A DNA stretch of 64,000 nt from Flavobacterium sp. SLB02. Its GTDB lineage: Bacteria > Bacteroidota > Bacteroidia > Flavobacteriales > Flavobacteriaceae. The stretch spans positions 5,691,497 through 5,755,496 of the forward strand of contig NZ_CP045928.1 of NCBI RefSeq assembly GCF_009664855.1, written 5' to 3'. Shown here piece by piece: positions 31,027 to 40,672 of this stretch. Positions within the stretch are counted from its first letter, which is position 1. The number at the start of each line of letters is the position of its first letter. Position numbers and translations under genes: made by a program. A model generated the notes under the pieces. The model was not told the origin of the DNA, did no database searches, and saw only the letters and a list, made by a program, of their open reading frames with translations.

Positions 31027-32235
31027 CTATTTTTTATTGCCTGAATAAATCCCGATTTTGTGTGTTCTTAAAATATAATTTGACATTTCTTTGCTGTTCG
31101 AAATTTGAAATTTAATAGCATTAGACATCTTCTTAGGCATATGGCATTCTACACAATTATTAGCCAGTAAACTTCCTGACATTGTTTTTAGCGTTGTTGC
31201 ATTGTGTTTTAAATCCTGATGACAGCTCACGCAAATTTTAGAATAGGAGGCTAAATTTTTAGAAGCATTTTCATGTGGATTATGGCAGGTAATGCAATCC
31301 ATTTTTTCGCTTTTGATGAAACATTTGCTTTGTGACATTAAGCGAAATTGATTTCCATGTACGTCAAATGTTGTGTCGTTAGGATTTCTGGTACTTCTGT
31401 AAAATTCAGATAAATTATCTCCGGGCTTAAAATCAAAACGGGATTTCATTTTCATTCCGTCATTTCCGGAATGACAAAGCGCACAAGCATCTAACTTTTG
31501 TTGTCTGTTTAATGTTTTATAGCTTACAATGCTGTTGGCTACTTTTATGTTTGGATTTTTCAGATGAAAATCAGCATGTTTTTTAGCAGGTCCGTGGCAA
31601 CGTTCACAATCAATTCCGTAAACAATTGTTTTTTTATCAATTACATCTTCAACTTCTGCAGATAGAAAATTTACCTCTTCAGGGTTCTGATTTACACTTC
31701 TGCTCCTTATGTTCGAACTATGACAGGCATAGCAATCTTTTACAACCTTTCGGTCAAAATAAGGTTTATCAGCTGGAAATCCCGGACTTGTTGCCCAGCT
31801 ATTTATAGCGTTATAATAAGAAAGTGGTAATTCGTAGGTATTGTTGTCTCGCCAATAAACCGATGTTTGCGCATTCTTAGTGCCAAAAACTATTTCAAAG
31901 CGATGTGCCTGAACTTCCTTTCCGTTTTTATATAAAACCTGATATAAACTGTCATTGCGTTTTTCCATGACCAGTTTAGTGTCTTTGTCGTAAATAAAAG
32001 TGTGATTTTTTTCGTCGAAATCGCCCAGAACATTTCCTGAAATGGCAGGTGCAGTTGCTTTAAAGTGAGCACTTTTTAAAGCCATATCGTATTGTGTCTT
32101 ATGGCATTGAATACAGCTTTCTGAACCCGCGTAATCAGGACCTCGCGGATCAATATATTCGTCGGATTCATTATTGCAGTTCGAAAAGAAAACTGCCAAA
32201 ACTATAAGGATAAAAAGTATTCTGGTTTTTTTCAT
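31027..32235 (-). CDS. multiheme c-type cytochrome lipoprotein
   Basis: 402 aa. The signal peptide ends in lipobox FSNC (Cys20). Seven CxxCH heme motifs follow: CIQCH (41-45), CYACH, CERCH, CALCH, CITCH, CVSCH and CVECH. Between them are the GxDYAGSESCIQCH, ECxxCHGP and CHNPHENASK segments typical of cytochrome c554-like/ doubled-CXXCH proteins. It is probably exported, lipid-anchored and involved in periplasmic or outer-membrane electron transfer. No reductase gene is adjacent. Its stop codon abuts the end of lpxH. Confidence 0.88.
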   Translation of the reverse strand: MKKTRILFILIVLAVFFSNCNNESDEYIDPRGPDYAGSESCIQCHKTQYDMALKSAHFKATAPAISGNVLGDFDEKNHTFIYDKDTKLVMEKRNDSLYQVLYKNGKEVQAHRFEIVFGTKNAQTSVYWRDNNTYELPLSYYNAINSWATSPGFPADKPYFDRKVVKDCYACHSSNIRSRSVNQNPEEVNFLSAEVEDVIDKKTIVYGIDCERCHGPAKKHADFHLKNPNIKVANSIVSYKTLNRQQKLDACALCHSGNDGMKMKSRFDFKPGDNLSEFYRSTRNPNDTTFDVHGNQFRLMSQSKCFIKSEKMDCITCHNPHENASKNLASYSKICVSCHQDLKHNATTLKTMSGSLLANNCVECHMPKKMSNAIKFQISNSKEMSNYILRTHKIGIYSGNKK

Positions 32236-32318
32236 TGCTGTAAATATACTTTTTTTTGAAGAAAATCAAAATATATTTCAATAATGAAAAAATGCTGTTA
32301 AAATATTTAGAATGTTTC

Positions 32319-32675
32319 TTAATTTAAGCCAACTCCATAAACATATTCGTCAAGCTCAATTCTGAATAAAGAACCTTCGACCAAATCTTTAATCGATTTT
32401 AATTCTTTTACAGAAACTGCTAAATCTATCGCTGCACACGGAGTTTTAAGTAGAAATTTGTGACATGAGTTTTTTAATTCACAAGCTTCACAACAAGCAT
32501 TTTCAATCATGCTGTCCTCGATTAAATCACAAAAATAATTTAATTCCTGTACTGTAAAATAGAATCCTGTTTCCTTAAAAACCAATTGTATTTTATCAGT
32601 TATAATTTCGTTGTCCTTTTTCCAATAAAAGGCGATACCGAAGTTGTTGTGGTATAATTGTTCTATTTCTCTCAT
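32319..32675 (-). CDS. hypothetical Cys-rich protein
   Basis: 118 aa, cytosolic, no membrane helix. Between residues 59 and 80 it contains CCEACELKNSCHKFLLKTPC, five Cys and a His in 20 residues, which could bind a metal or iron-sulfur centre. The rest is helical (ELYHNNFGIAFYWKKDNE, GFYFTVQELNYFCDLIE, LAVSVKELKSIKDLVEGS). No recognised domain. It is upstream of, and in the same orientation as, the cytochrome gene, 83 bp away. Confidence 0.6.
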   Translation of the reverse strand: MREIEQLYHNNFGIAFYWKKDNEIITDKIQLVFKETGFYFTVQELNYFCDLIEDSMIENACCEACELKNSCHKFLLKTPCAAIDLAVSVKELKSIKDLVEGSLFRIELDEYVYGVGLN

Positions 32676-32790
32676 TATAAATTCCTTTATTTTAACAAAT
32701 ATAAATATTATTTATATTAATTCTAAATAAAAAAATCATAAAAAAGATTTTTTTTTGTTAATCGATAATTAGGGTATAAATTAAATGCTG

Positions 32791-33654
32791 CTATTGGCAC
32801 ATTGCGTTGAGGTAGAAAGTCAGACTCTGGGCGCTTTTGTACCAATTGCTCATGTTCTTTTCTCTGTAAAAACTGGTTTCGGTAGCTGACATGGCTGTCG
32901 AAATAGCAAAGAATTTGCTTTTTTCATTGGTTTTTACACTTTCAATCCATTGAATTGTTACGGCAACATCTCCCATTTCCTTATCAAGATAAATATCAAA
33001 AGGTTTTAAATCTAAAGTGTATAAACCCAGAAACCCATTTTTTACTTCAAAAATAATATCCTTATTCACAATGAGGTTGGTTGGCAGGTCGTTTTCTATT
33101 TTGTAAAAATTCAATCTGAATTTGACTGATTTGAATTCGTTTGTAGTAATATTAAAATTAAAATCACTCAACTTACAGTCTTTTTTGATTTTAAATTTCA
33201 TTCCTTTTTCGCGGCTTAACCGGTCATCAACATCTTTATCAAGAGCATAGTAAAAATTAGAATGCATTAGTGAAAGGCCTTTGGCACTTCTGCCAAATTG
33301 TTTGGGTTTAGGCTGTTTGAACTTTATAACAACTTCCTTCAGCATGTTATCTGAAGGTTCTAAAAGGATCAGATTATTTTCTTGCTTTAATTGATTTACA
33401 ATTATTTTTTTAGAATTATAACCCACGTGCGAGAATACAATGGTGTCATTAGCACCAACTTTATCGTTAAGTTTTAAATTGAAAATTCCCTTTGAACTTG
33501 AAACCGTTCCTGCATTTTTATTGTTGATGCCAATATTTACATATTCTAAAGTCGAATTAGTTTGGGAATCTTTTATTTCGCCGGAAATGGTTTTTTCCTG
33601 TGAGAATGAGTTAAAAGCAATCAGAAATAAAGGTAAAAGTTTCGTGAATTTCAT
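32791..33654 (-). CDS. carboxypeptidase-like regulatory domain protein
   Basis: 287 aa. The signal peptide MKFTKLLPLFLIAFNSFS is followed by a CarboxypepD_reg-like beta-sandwich (about 20-100; ISGEIKDSQTNSTLEYVNIGINNKNAGTVSSSKGIFNL). The remaining beta-rich domain has FKSVKFRLNFYKIENDLP and VAVTIQWIES. Such proteins occur on the periplasmic side or outer membrane of Bacteroidetes; the role is unknown. A stand-alone gene. Confidence 0.75.
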   Translation of the reverse strand: MKFTKLLPLFLIAFNSFSQEKTISGEIKDSQTNSTLEYVNIGINNKNAGTVSSSKGIFNLKLNDKVGANDTIVFSHVGYNSKKIIVNQLKQENNLILLEPSDNMLKEVVIKFKQPKPKQFGRSAKGLSLMHSNFYYALDKDVDDRLSREKGMKFKIKKDCKLSDFNFNITTNEFKSVKFRLNFYKIENDLPTNLIVNKDIIFEVKNGFLGLYTLDLKPFDIYLDKEMGDVAVTIQWIESVKTNEKSKFFAISTAMSATETSFYREKNMSNWYKSAQSLTFYLNAMCQ

Positions 33655-33700
33655 TTAGAAAATTTCTTATAAAGAAATGAAAATCCATTAAAAACCAAAC

Positions 33701-34624
33701 TTACTTTATCCAATTTTTAACATTTGAAAGAAACTCTTTTTGTTGGTCTACAAAGAGATAATGTGAGCAATTCTCCAATAAAGCAAAATGATTTTTACCG
33801 GCTAAATTCCTGATAGAATTAATTTGTTCTGTTGAAAACACACCATCTTGTTTGCCGTAAATCGCATAAATAGGAATGCCTTCGGCTTTTATTTTTTTTA
33901 TAGATGATCTGGTGTCTATATTGTTTTTCTTTTCGTTTTGATAGAAAAGTAGGGGAGCATTTTTATTTCTATTGTTGGTTTTAAAAAAATCACTTGCATC
34001 ATAATCAGCGTATAATTTTTTAGATTCTTCAGTTGGATGTGGCATTTTAAAGAAATTATTTTCACCCGCCAATTCAAAACATCCTTTTCGATATTCAGCC
34101 GAATTTTTATTAAGATTTTCTACAAGAGCCACTTTGTCGAGTTTGGCCAAATCATTCTTTTTGGTATATATTTTTTTAACCGAATCCAGAATATGATTAT
34201 ACGTTTCCTGCTGCGAAAATAAAGCTCCCGCAAGAATCAGGGCATTGATATTCTGAGGATATTTCTCAGCATATAAAGTCGCAACCAGTCCGCCAAAACT
34301 GTGAGAAAGAAGTGTGGCTTTTTTGAGATGGTACGTTTTATAAATAGAATTTAAATCCTCGAAAGCTTCTACATAAGTAAATGTAGCATTAGGGTCTGTA
34401 GATCTTCCTTCGCCTCTTCGATCGTAAGCAATGACAAAAAAGCCTTTCTTCGAAAGTTGTTCAGCAGTATTACTACCTTCAAAAAGTGTAGCATTGCCAC
34501 TTGGACCGCCGTGAACAAAAATAATAGGTTTGTCATTTTTGTTTCCGTAGGTTTTGATGTAAAGTGTTTGGCTGCTAACGAAGAATGATATGGAAAGCAA
34601 CGATAATAAAAATATTTTCTTCAT
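33701..34624 (-). CDS. secreted alpha/beta hydrolase
   Basis: 307 aa. Signal peptide MKKIFLLSLLSISFFVSS. Hydrolase fold with HGGPSGNATLF (oxyanion), YDRRGEGRS and nucleophile elbow LLSHSFGGLVA. The triad is Ser109, Asp260 (GKQDGVF) and His288 (ENCSHYLF). The HGGP motif suggests proline-iminopeptidase-type relatives (S33). It is 3 bp from the MFS gene downstream, so they may be coupled. Confidence 0.83.
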   Translation of the reverse strand: MKKIFLLSLLSISFFVSSQTLYIKTYGNKNDKPIIFVHGGPSGNATLFEGSNTAEQLSKKGFFVIAYDRRGEGRSTDPNATFTYVEAFEDLNSIYKTYHLKKATLLSHSFGGLVATLYAEKYPQNINALILAGALFSQQETYNHILDSVKKIYTKKNDLAKLDKVALVENLNKNSAEYRKGCFELAGENNFFKMPHPTEESKKLYADYDASDFFKTNNRNKNAPLLFYQNEKKNNIDTRSSIKKIKAEGIPIYAIYGKQDGVFSTEQINSIRNLAGKNHFALLENCSHYLFVDQQKEFLSNVKNWIK

Positions 34625-34627
34625 TTG

Positions 34628-35908
34628 CTATTCCATGTTTTGATGATCTTCCATATCCTTATTAAGATCTAATTTTCTAAAGGTTGGCGATTTTAATGCC
34701 GTTACAATAACAGTCAAAAGTGTAACACTTCCTCCAAAAACAACAGAAGTTACAGTTCCCATTAATTTAGCCGTTGCACCACTTTCAAAAGCACCTAATT
34801 CATTAGAAGATCCAACAAAAATTGAGTTTACAGCACCAACTCGTCCGCGCATATGATCGGGAGTTTTAAGCTGTAAAATCGTTTGACGAATTACTACAGA
34901 AATTCCGTCAGCAAGTCCACTTAAAAATAAAGCAAAAACCGAAAGCCAGAATGACGTAGAAAGACCAAATAAAATTATCGATAATCCGAAAACAAATATG
35001 GCTATTAAAAGTTTCTTTCCTGCATTTTTATATAAAGGCACATAAGCAGAAACTAGCATGGTAATAAAAGCTCCTACTGCAGGAGCAGCTCTTAAAATAC
35101 CAAAACCTTCAGCACCAACTTTTAAAATATCCTGAGCAAAAACAGGCAATAACGCAACAGCACCACCAAAAAGTACTGCAATCATATCAAGCGATAATGC
35201 ACCTAAAACAATTTGGTTTTTAAACACGAAATTTAAGCCTTCTGCAAGACTATCTTTTATCGATTCTCCAATCTTTGGATTTGTGATGGGTTTTTTACTG
35301 ATTTGTGATAAGGCAGTTAAAGAAAGAATTGAGAATCCAAAAACCAGACACATTGACCAGTGAACTCCAATCCAGTTAATTGAAAATCCAGCCAGCGCCG
35401 GCCCCATAACAGCTCCGATTTGCCAAACCGAACTACTCCATGTAGCCGCATTTGGATATGCTTTTTTAGGAATAATCAACGATAGAAGAGAGAAGATAGT
35501 TGGCCCAAGAAAAGCTCTAACCAATCCGCCTAAAAAAACTAATGTATAAATCGAATATAAAATAACTGTTGGAGATAAGTCGCCAACAACTTTTGGCCAG
35601 GTCAATAAAAACAATCCAAAACTAATTACAGAAAATCCCAGAATACATTTTACCAATAATCCTTTCTTTTCCTTTTGATCCACAATATGTCCGGCAAATA
35701 ATGCCATACCAACAGCGGGAATAACTTCCATTAAACCAATAATTCCTAATGAAAGAGGATTTTTAGTTAAACTGTAAACTTCCCATTCGATCACGATAAA
35801 TTGCATAGCCCAGGCAAAAACCATGGCAAAACGTAATATTAGAAATACATTAAATTCTCTGTAACGCAATGCCTGATAAGGATCTCGCTTGTTTGTTTTA
35901 GTTGTCAT
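34628..35908 (-). CDS. MFS transporter
   Basis: 426 aa, about 12 hydrophobic segments. Cytoplasmic signatures GHIVDQKEKKGLL and HMRGRVGAVNSIFVG are of the major facilitator type related to enterobactin/macrolide (EntS-like) exporters. Substrate unknown. It overlaps recJ by 11 bp, so it is translated from the recJ transcript. Confidence 0.85.
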   Translation of the reverse strand: MTTKTNKRDPYQALRYREFNVFLILRFAMVFAWAMQFIVIEWEVYSLTKNPLSLGIIGLMEVIPAVGMALFAGHIVDQKEKKGLLVKCILGFSVISFGLFLLTWPKVVGDLSPTVILYSIYTLVFLGGLVRAFLGPTIFSLLSLIIPKKAYPNAATWSSSVWQIGAVMGPALAGFSINWIGVHWSMCLVFGFSILSLTALSQISKKPITNPKIGESIKDSLAEGLNFVFKNQIVLGALSLDMIAVLFGGAVALLPVFAQDILKVGAEGFGILRAAPAVGAFITMLVSAYVPLYKNAGKKLLIAIFVFGLSIILFGLSTSFWLSVFALFLSGLADGISVVIRQTILQLKTPDHMRGRVGAVNSIFVGSSNELGAFESGATAKLMGTVTSVVFGGSVTLLTVIVTALKSPTFRKLDLNKDMEDHQNME

Positions 35909-37598
35909 TTGTTCTAATGTCTTTAAGCATAAGTTGGGTAGAAACGCTGCCGTTCCATTCGTTTTCAGCCAATGAATACGCTAATTGAAAAGGATTTTGA
36001 TTTTTTACGATGTTTATTTTTTTTCCAAGTCCAAAACCTATGGCGGCAATTCCGTCTGAATTGTTCTGTTTTATAAAAAGTCTCAAATGTTCGTCTTCTG
36101 AACCCAAAGTTTTGGCATAACCCGTGTCTTTTGCATCTTTGGTCATAAAAACAGGCGTCATATTCAAAGGGCCAAAAGGTTCAAATTGTTTTAAAATCCG
36201 AACAAGTTTTGGAGTAATGTCACTAAAATTAATTTCGGCATCGACTTCGATTTCCGGAGTTCGCATTTCGGGTAAAATGGTTTCCTCGACTTGTTTTTCG
36301 AAAGCGTCTTTAAATGTTTTATAGTTTTCGGCTTTGAGGGTCATTCCTGCAGCGTACATATGGCCTCCAAATTGTTCTAAATGTTGTGAACAGGCATCAA
36401 GGGCATTGTAAACATCAAATCCTTTTACAGATCTTGCAGAAGCGGCATATTTATCGCCGCTTTTTGTGAAAACCAAAGTGGGACGATAATAGGTTTCGAT
36501 TAGCCTCGAAGCTACAATCCCGATCACGCCTTTGTGCCAGTCTTCCTGAAATACTACGGTCGAATATCGGTCTTCTTCCTGATTTTGTATAATTTGCTGA
36601 AAAGCTTCTTTGGTAATTTGTTTGTCCAGATCTTTTCGGTCAGAGTTGTATTGTTCTATTTCGGATGCGAATTGTTGTGCTTGTTCGAAATTAAATTCCG
36701 TCAATAATTCAACCGCATGATTTCCGTGTTTGATTCTTCCGGCAGCATTTATTCTTGGTGAAACAATAAAAACAACATCAGTAATATCCAATGTTTTCTT
36801 TTTGACCTGATGTACCAGAGCTTTAATTCCCGGTCTCGGATCTGAGTTGATAACCTGCAATCCAAAATAAGCCAAAACTCTGTTTTCACCTGTAATCGGT
36901 ACAATATCGGCCGCAATTGCTGTGGCAACTAAATCCAGATACGGAACTAAATCTTCTATTGTTTCGTTTCTGTTTGTTCCTAAAGCCTGAATCAATTTAA
37001 AACCGACTCCGCAACCGCACAATTCATCATAAGGATAGAAGCAATCTTCTCTTTTTGGATCCAGAATCGCAACCGCATCCGGAAGAAATTCTCCGGGTCT
37101 GTGGTGATCACAAATAATAAAATCGATGTTTTTTTCTTTCGCGTAGGCGATATGATCGATTGATTTTATGCCGCAGTCTAAAGCAATGATTAGCGAAAAA
37201 CCGTTATCATCGGCAAAGTCAATTCCTTTAAAAGAAATTCCGTAACCCTCGGCATAACGATCCGGAATATAAGTGGCAATATTAGGATAATGCGATTTTA
37301 AATAAGCCGAAACCAAAGAAACGGCCGTTGTTCCGTCGACATCATAATCGCCAAAAACCAAGATGTTTTCCTGATTTTCGATGGCCAATTCTATTCGGGC
37401 AACCGCTTTGTCCATGTCTTTCATCAAGAACGGATCATGGAGATGTTCTAACGAAGGGCGAAAGAAATTTTTGGCATCTTCGAAAGTTTCAATGCCACGC
37501 TGAATCAAAAGGGTTGCTACAAAATCTTCTACATTCAGGGCTTGCGCCAAATGTTTGACTTTATCTTCAGAAGGTTTTGTTTTTAATGTCCAACGCAT
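35898..37598 (-). CDS. recJ: single-stranded-DNA-specific exonuclease RecJ
   Basis: 566 aa, normal size. The DHH motifs are in order: FGDYDVDGTTAVSL, DCGIKSIDHIAYA, ICDHHRPGEFLPDA and CGCGVGFKLIQAL. The DHHA1 region GGHMYAAGMTLKAENY follows, then the C-terminal OB-fold. It degrades single-stranded DNA 5' to 3' in recombination repair and mismatch repair. It is the first gene of the recJ-MFS-hydrolase run on the minus strand. Confidence 0.95.
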   Translation of the reverse strand: MRWTLKTKPSEDKVKHLAQALNVEDFVATLLIQRGIETFEDAKNFFRPSLEHLHDPFLMKDMDKAVARIELAIENQENILVFGDYDVDGTTAVSLVSAYLKSHYPNIATYIPDRYAEGYGISFKGIDFADDNGFSLIIALDCGIKSIDHIAYAKEKNIDFIICDHHRPGEFLPDAVAILDPKREDCFYPYDELCGCGVGFKLIQALGTNRNETIEDLVPYLDLVATAIAADIVPITGENRVLAYFGLQVINSDPRPGIKALVHQVKKKTLDITDVVFIVSPRINAAGRIKHGNHAVELLTEFNFEQAQQFASEIEQYNSDRKDLDKQITKEAFQQIIQNQEEDRYSTVVFQEDWHKGVIGIVASRLIETYYRPTLVFTKSGDKYAASARSVKGFDVYNALDACSQHLEQFGGHMYAAGMTLKAENYKTFKDAFEKQVEETILPEMRTPEIEVDAEINFSDITPKLVRILKQFEPFGPLNMTPVFMTKDAKDTGYAKTLGSEDEHLRLFIKQNNSDGIAAIGFGLGKKINIVKNQNPFQLAYSLAENEWNGSVSTQLMLKDIRTNDN

Positions 37599-37614
37599 TT
37601 TTTTATTGTAGATT

Positions 37615-38109
37615 TTATAGTGTTGATTTTAGATTATCGAAACTGCTATTTATTAAAATTAATAAATCCTCAGGGTTTTTATTTTGACTTTTGAAATTAT
37701 AAAACTCATTATTCATCGATTTGTCTATTGCTTTTCCGTTGCTGATTTTAATTAAATACGGATAGCCTTTTCGGTCAGAAACGGAAGCTGCCATATGAGA
37801 AATGTATTCTTGAATGTATTTAGATCTTAAAATTTTACCTTCCAAAAAAACAGGTTCAATATCACCTGAAAGATTTGGTATTATATTTTTTTCAATATAG
37901 TGATGGTTATTTTTTCGATTGGTGTAGCAAAAGAATTTCTTTCCTTCAATGGATAATAAATAATTATGATATCTTTTTTTGAACCGTTTTCTTTGAAAAA
38001 AATCAAAGGCTAAATAAACTAAAATTATAGGAAGAAATAATACAGGTAAAAGAATGCCAATTATAAGCAGAAATAGTATAGTTGGGATTTCTTTTAATGT
38101 TTCCTTCAT
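37615..38109 (-). CDS. hypothetical membrane-anchored protein
   Basis: 164 aa. One or two N-terminal membrane helices (IPTILFLLIIGILLPVLFLPIILVYLAFDFF) are followed by a basic turn KRFKKRYHNYLL and a cytosolic-looking domain with FLEGKILRSKYIQEYISHM and DLLILINSSFDNLKS. No domain recognised. It lies between hopJ and recJ, 8 bp from the former, so co-transcription is likely. Confidence 0.6.
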   Translation of the reverse strand: MKETLKEIPTILFLLIIGILLPVLFLPIILVYLAFDFFQRKRFKKRYHNYLLSIEGKKFFCYTNRKNNHHYIEKNIIPNLSGDIEPVFLEGKILRSKYIQEYISHMAASVSDRKGYPYLIKISNGKAIDKSMNNEFYNFKSQNKNPEDLLILINSSFDNLKSTL

Positions 38110-38117
38110 TTATAACT

Positions 38118-38462
38118 TTATTTCAGTTCCAAAGCATTTCCTTCAAATTTAATTCCGTCCCAGCCTAGATTGATGAAATTTCTAATGTTTTGGTGATTCG
38201 TTCCGTTTGGGTCTCCTAAAACTTCTTCGAAATAAAAAGCGCCAAAACAGGCTAACGTTTCTTCTTTTGTCAAGTTTTGCAATTTCGCAAAAGAAAACAA
38301 TTTACAAGAACCAGAATTTTCTCCGGCTGCATTATGCTGCGTCCCGTTTTGGAAAGCGGTTGGAGTAAAATTGTAATTTTCCTCGATTACTGCAATAGTT
38401 TCCGGGAATGTTATTTCGTTTGGAGTTTGTTTTACTTTTTCTAAAAAGGCTTGTATGCTCAT
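38118..38462 (-). CDS. HopJ family protein
   Basis: About 114 aa from ATG 38462, giving MSIQAFLEKVKQTPNEITF. A GTG start 36 bases upstream (38498) would lie inside a dispersed inverted repeat, so I reject it. The segments ENYNFTPTAFQNGTQHNAAGENSGSCKLFSFA and CFGAFYFEEVLGDPNGTNHQNIRNF match the HopJ type III effector-like family, which is widespread in non-pathogens and has no known function there. The name does not imply a secretion system; none is seen. Confidence 0.8.
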   Translation of the reverse strand: MSIQAFLEKVKQTPNEITFPETIAVIEENYNFTPTAFQNGTQHNAAGENSGSCKLFSFAKLQNLTKEETLACFGAFYFEEVLGDPNGTNHQNIRNFINLGWDGIKFEGNALELK

Positions 38463-38485
38463 GTTGTTGGATATTAGTTTTTTTT

Positions 38486-38561
38486 CCACGAATTTCACGA
38501 ATTGAACACGAATTTTAATTTAAGTTCGAGCTCTAATTCGGGAAATTAGTGAAATTCGTGG
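38486..38561. repeat. CACGAATTTCAC inverted repeat
   Basis: CCACGAATTTCAC (38486-38498) and GTGAAATTCGTGG (38549-38561) are a perfect 13-bp inverted repeat with about 50 bp between. The same words occur at 39321-39420, 46072-46107 and 17090. It lies between rsmI and hopJ. Confidence 0.75.
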
Positions 38562-38567
38562 CGAAAA

Positions 38568-39299
38568 TTATTCTTTTTCTGTTTCTTCTTCATCCTTAGA
38601 AAATTTACTTTTCTTCGGTTCTTTTGTTATTGTTTTTCCGGCAACGACTACGACAATTTCACCGCGTGGCGCTGTTTTTTCAAAATGAGTTAAAACTTCT
38701 CTCGCGGTTCCGCGTACGTTTTCTTCGTGTAGTTTTGATAATTCTCGTGAAACGCAAACTTGTCTGTCTTCGCCAAAATATTGGATAAACTCAGCCAAAG
38801 TCTTAACGAGTTTATGTGGCGAAACGTATAAAATCATCGTTCTTGTTTCTTCGGCTAAAGCCAAAAAACGAGTCTGACGTCCTTTTTTATCAGGCAGGAA
38901 ACCTTCAAAAATAAACTTGTCATTTGGTAGTCCGCTGTTGACCAATGCAGGAACAAAAGCAGTTGCACCAGGCAAACATTCGACTTCGATTTTATTTTCG
39001 ACACAAGCGCGTGTCAATAAAAAACCCGGATCTGAAATTGCCGGAGTTCCTGCATCCGAAATCAAGGCAATAGTTTCGCCGGCTTTCAAACGTGCAATCA
39101 AATTCTCGGTAGTTTTATGCTCGTTGTGCATATGATGGCTGTGCATGTGCGTGCCAATTTCAAAATGTTTCAACAATTTTCCACTCGTTCTGGTGTCTTC
39201 CGCCAGGATCAAATCGACTTCTTTCAGAATCCTGATAGCACGAAAAGTCATGTCTTCAAGATTGCCAATAGGCGTTGGAACGATATATAATTTAGACAT
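38568..39299 (-). CDS. rsmI: 16S rRNA 2'-O-ribose C1402 methyltransferase
   Basis: 243 aa, tetrapyrrole methylase fold. Motifs are LYIVPTPIGNLEDMTFRAI, LILAEDTRTSGKLLKHF, ALISDAGTPAISDPG and VNSGLPNDKFIFEGFLP. It methylates the 2'-OH of C1402 in 16S rRNA using S-adenosylmethionine. The C-terminal tail is short and charged. Single gene on the minus strand between two repeat-rich gaps. Confidence 0.94.
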   Translation of the reverse strand: MSKLYIVPTPIGNLEDMTFRAIRILKEVDLILAEDTRTSGKLLKHFEIGTHMHSHHMHNEHKTTENLIARLKAGETIALISDAGTPAISDPGFLLTRACVENKIEVECLPGATAFVPALVNSGLPNDKFIFEGFLPDKKGRQTRFLALAEETRTMILYVSPHKLVKTLAEFIQYFGEDRQVCVSRELSKLHEENVRGTAREVLTHFEKTAPRGEIVVVVAGKTITKEPKKSKFSKDEEETEKE

Positions 39300-39424
39300 A
39301 ATTTTTCGCTATTCTATAATTTAATTAGAACACGAATTGCACTAATTGACACAAATTTCAGGTGTCTTTAAAAATTTAGCAAAGAAAAAATTCGTGCTAA
39401 TTCGTGTAATTTGTGTTTTACTTT
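39300..39424. repeat. CACGAATT/AATTCGTG word repeats
   Basis: Between rsmI and the next gene, AACACGAATTGCACTAATTG and CACAAATTTCAGG face AAAATTCGTGCTAATTCGTG and TAATTTGTG, so the 125 bp can fold into a long imperfect stem. Same family as at 38486. Confidence 0.6.
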
Positions 39425-40534
39425 TTATGAGAATTTCTTCTCTACAATTCCCAGGAAACGTTCTGCATAATCGTCTTTTCCGTCCCAGTTGTTGTAATCT
39501 GGTTTTACCATGTTTTCTATAAACTCCTGCGCTTCACCGTAAGAATCAAAAGTCAATAACTGATTAAGAACGCGGCTATAATCTTCAGAACTGTTTCCGA
39601 AAAGGTTTTTGGTGAAAGCAATTCGGTCATTTAGATCAATATGGAAACCTTTTGCCAGCTTTTCGTTTAAAGTAACGGCTTTTGGTTCTGCTGGTTTTTC
39701 TATAACAACAGTTTCGATGATTTCTTTTTTCTCTTTAAATTCATTGATCACCGGAGTAGGAGTAGAAGCAACGTTTTCAAAACTATCTACTTTTACAAAC
39801 TGGGCATCGGCATAATTAACGCCAAAATCCTCAAACGAGATGGTAATAGGACTTGGTTTTGAAATCTCTGATTTCGGTTCTTCTTTTTCAGGTTCTTTTT
39901 CCTCTGGTTTTTCTAATTCAAAAAGAGGTACAAAATCCGGTATTGGTTTTAAATCGCTAACGGTTGTAAAAGAAAGTTCCTCAACTGTTTCAGTTTTAGT
40001 TTCAGCAATCGGTTCTTCAATTTTTTCAGCAACAGGTTCTTCGATAACTTCAGCAATTGGCTCTGCAATAGTTTCCGGAATTATTTCTTCAGGGATTTCT
40101 GCAACAATTTCTTCTGCAACAATTTCTTCTACGGCAGCTTCTTCTGAAACAACTTCTTCTGAAACAACTTCTTCTACAGCAATTTCTTCTGTAACGATTT
40201 CTTCGGCAGCTTCTTCTGCTTTGATTTCTTCTGTAACCTCCGATTCAGCTATAGTTTCAGTTGAAGTTTCTTCGACTGCAATTGGTTTCTCGATTTTAAC
40301 TTCTGCAGGAATTGTTTCTTCTTTATCAAAAATAGATTCAATTTCAGAAGTAATTTCGCTGTGACCAATTGTTGGCTTCAAAGTATCGAAATTTTCGTCT
40401 ACAAACTTTAAAACCGCTAATTTCTCATATAATTTCTGCGTTTCAAGATACAATTGATTGATATCGGATTTGTTTTTAAGCTTTAAAATTCGATGTGCAA
40501 TGCTGATTAAATCGGCTTCCAATTTTTTTTTCAT
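39425..40534 (-). CDS. hypothetical protein with long Glu-rich repeat region
   Basis: 369 aa. The N-terminus (1-80) is a helical segment MKKKLEADLISIAHRILKLKNK with LYEKLAVLKFVD. Residues about 85-180 are Glu/Ile/Val/Ala-rich pseudo-repeats such as EEIVTEEIAVEE and EEVVSEEAAVEE. A second acidic/Pro region extends to about 240. The C-terminal domain (about 290-369) is compact: LAKGFHIDLNDRIAFTKNLFGN, GEAQEFIENMVKPDYNNWDGKD. The repeats are imperfect at both DNA and protein level. I do not recognise a function. Confidence 0.7.
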   Translation of the reverse strand: MKKKLEADLISIAHRILKLKNKSDINQLYLETQKLYEKLAVLKFVDENFDTLKPTIGHSEITSEIESIFDKEETIPAEVKIEKPIAVEETSTETIAESEVTEEIKAEEAAEEIVTEEIAVEEVVSEEVVSEEAAVEEIVAEEIVAEIPEEIIPETIAEPIAEVIEEPVAEKIEEPIAETKTETVEELSFTTVSDLKPIPDFVPLFELEKPEEKEPEKEEPKSEISKPSPITISFEDFGVNYADAQFVKVDSFENVASTPTPVINEFKEKKEIIETVVIEKPAEPKAVTLNEKLAKGFHIDLNDRIAFTKNLFGNSSEDYSRVLNQLLTFDSYGEAQEFIENMVKPDYNNWDGKDDYAERFLGIVEKKFS

Positions 40535-40672
40535 AACTGTTGAAATTATAGTGAATAGGGTATTTTAGTATATTTTGTATTTGAATGTCTTTATTCCCGG
40601 TAGAAATCTAAAAGATATTTTTTTATTTCTGTTAATAAGCGTTTGCGAATCTCCGATTTGATAAAAATTTTC

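Noticed and set aside
38118..38498. HopJ as evidence for type III secretion
   Set aside because: HopJ-like proteins are common in non-pathogens and no secretion genes are present.
39840..40364. Long plus-strand open frame opposite the Glu-rich gene (Ser/Thr/Ile-rich)
   Set aside because: It is the complement of GAA/GAG repeats in the real gene; Ser/Ile-rich composition is the expected antisense shadow.
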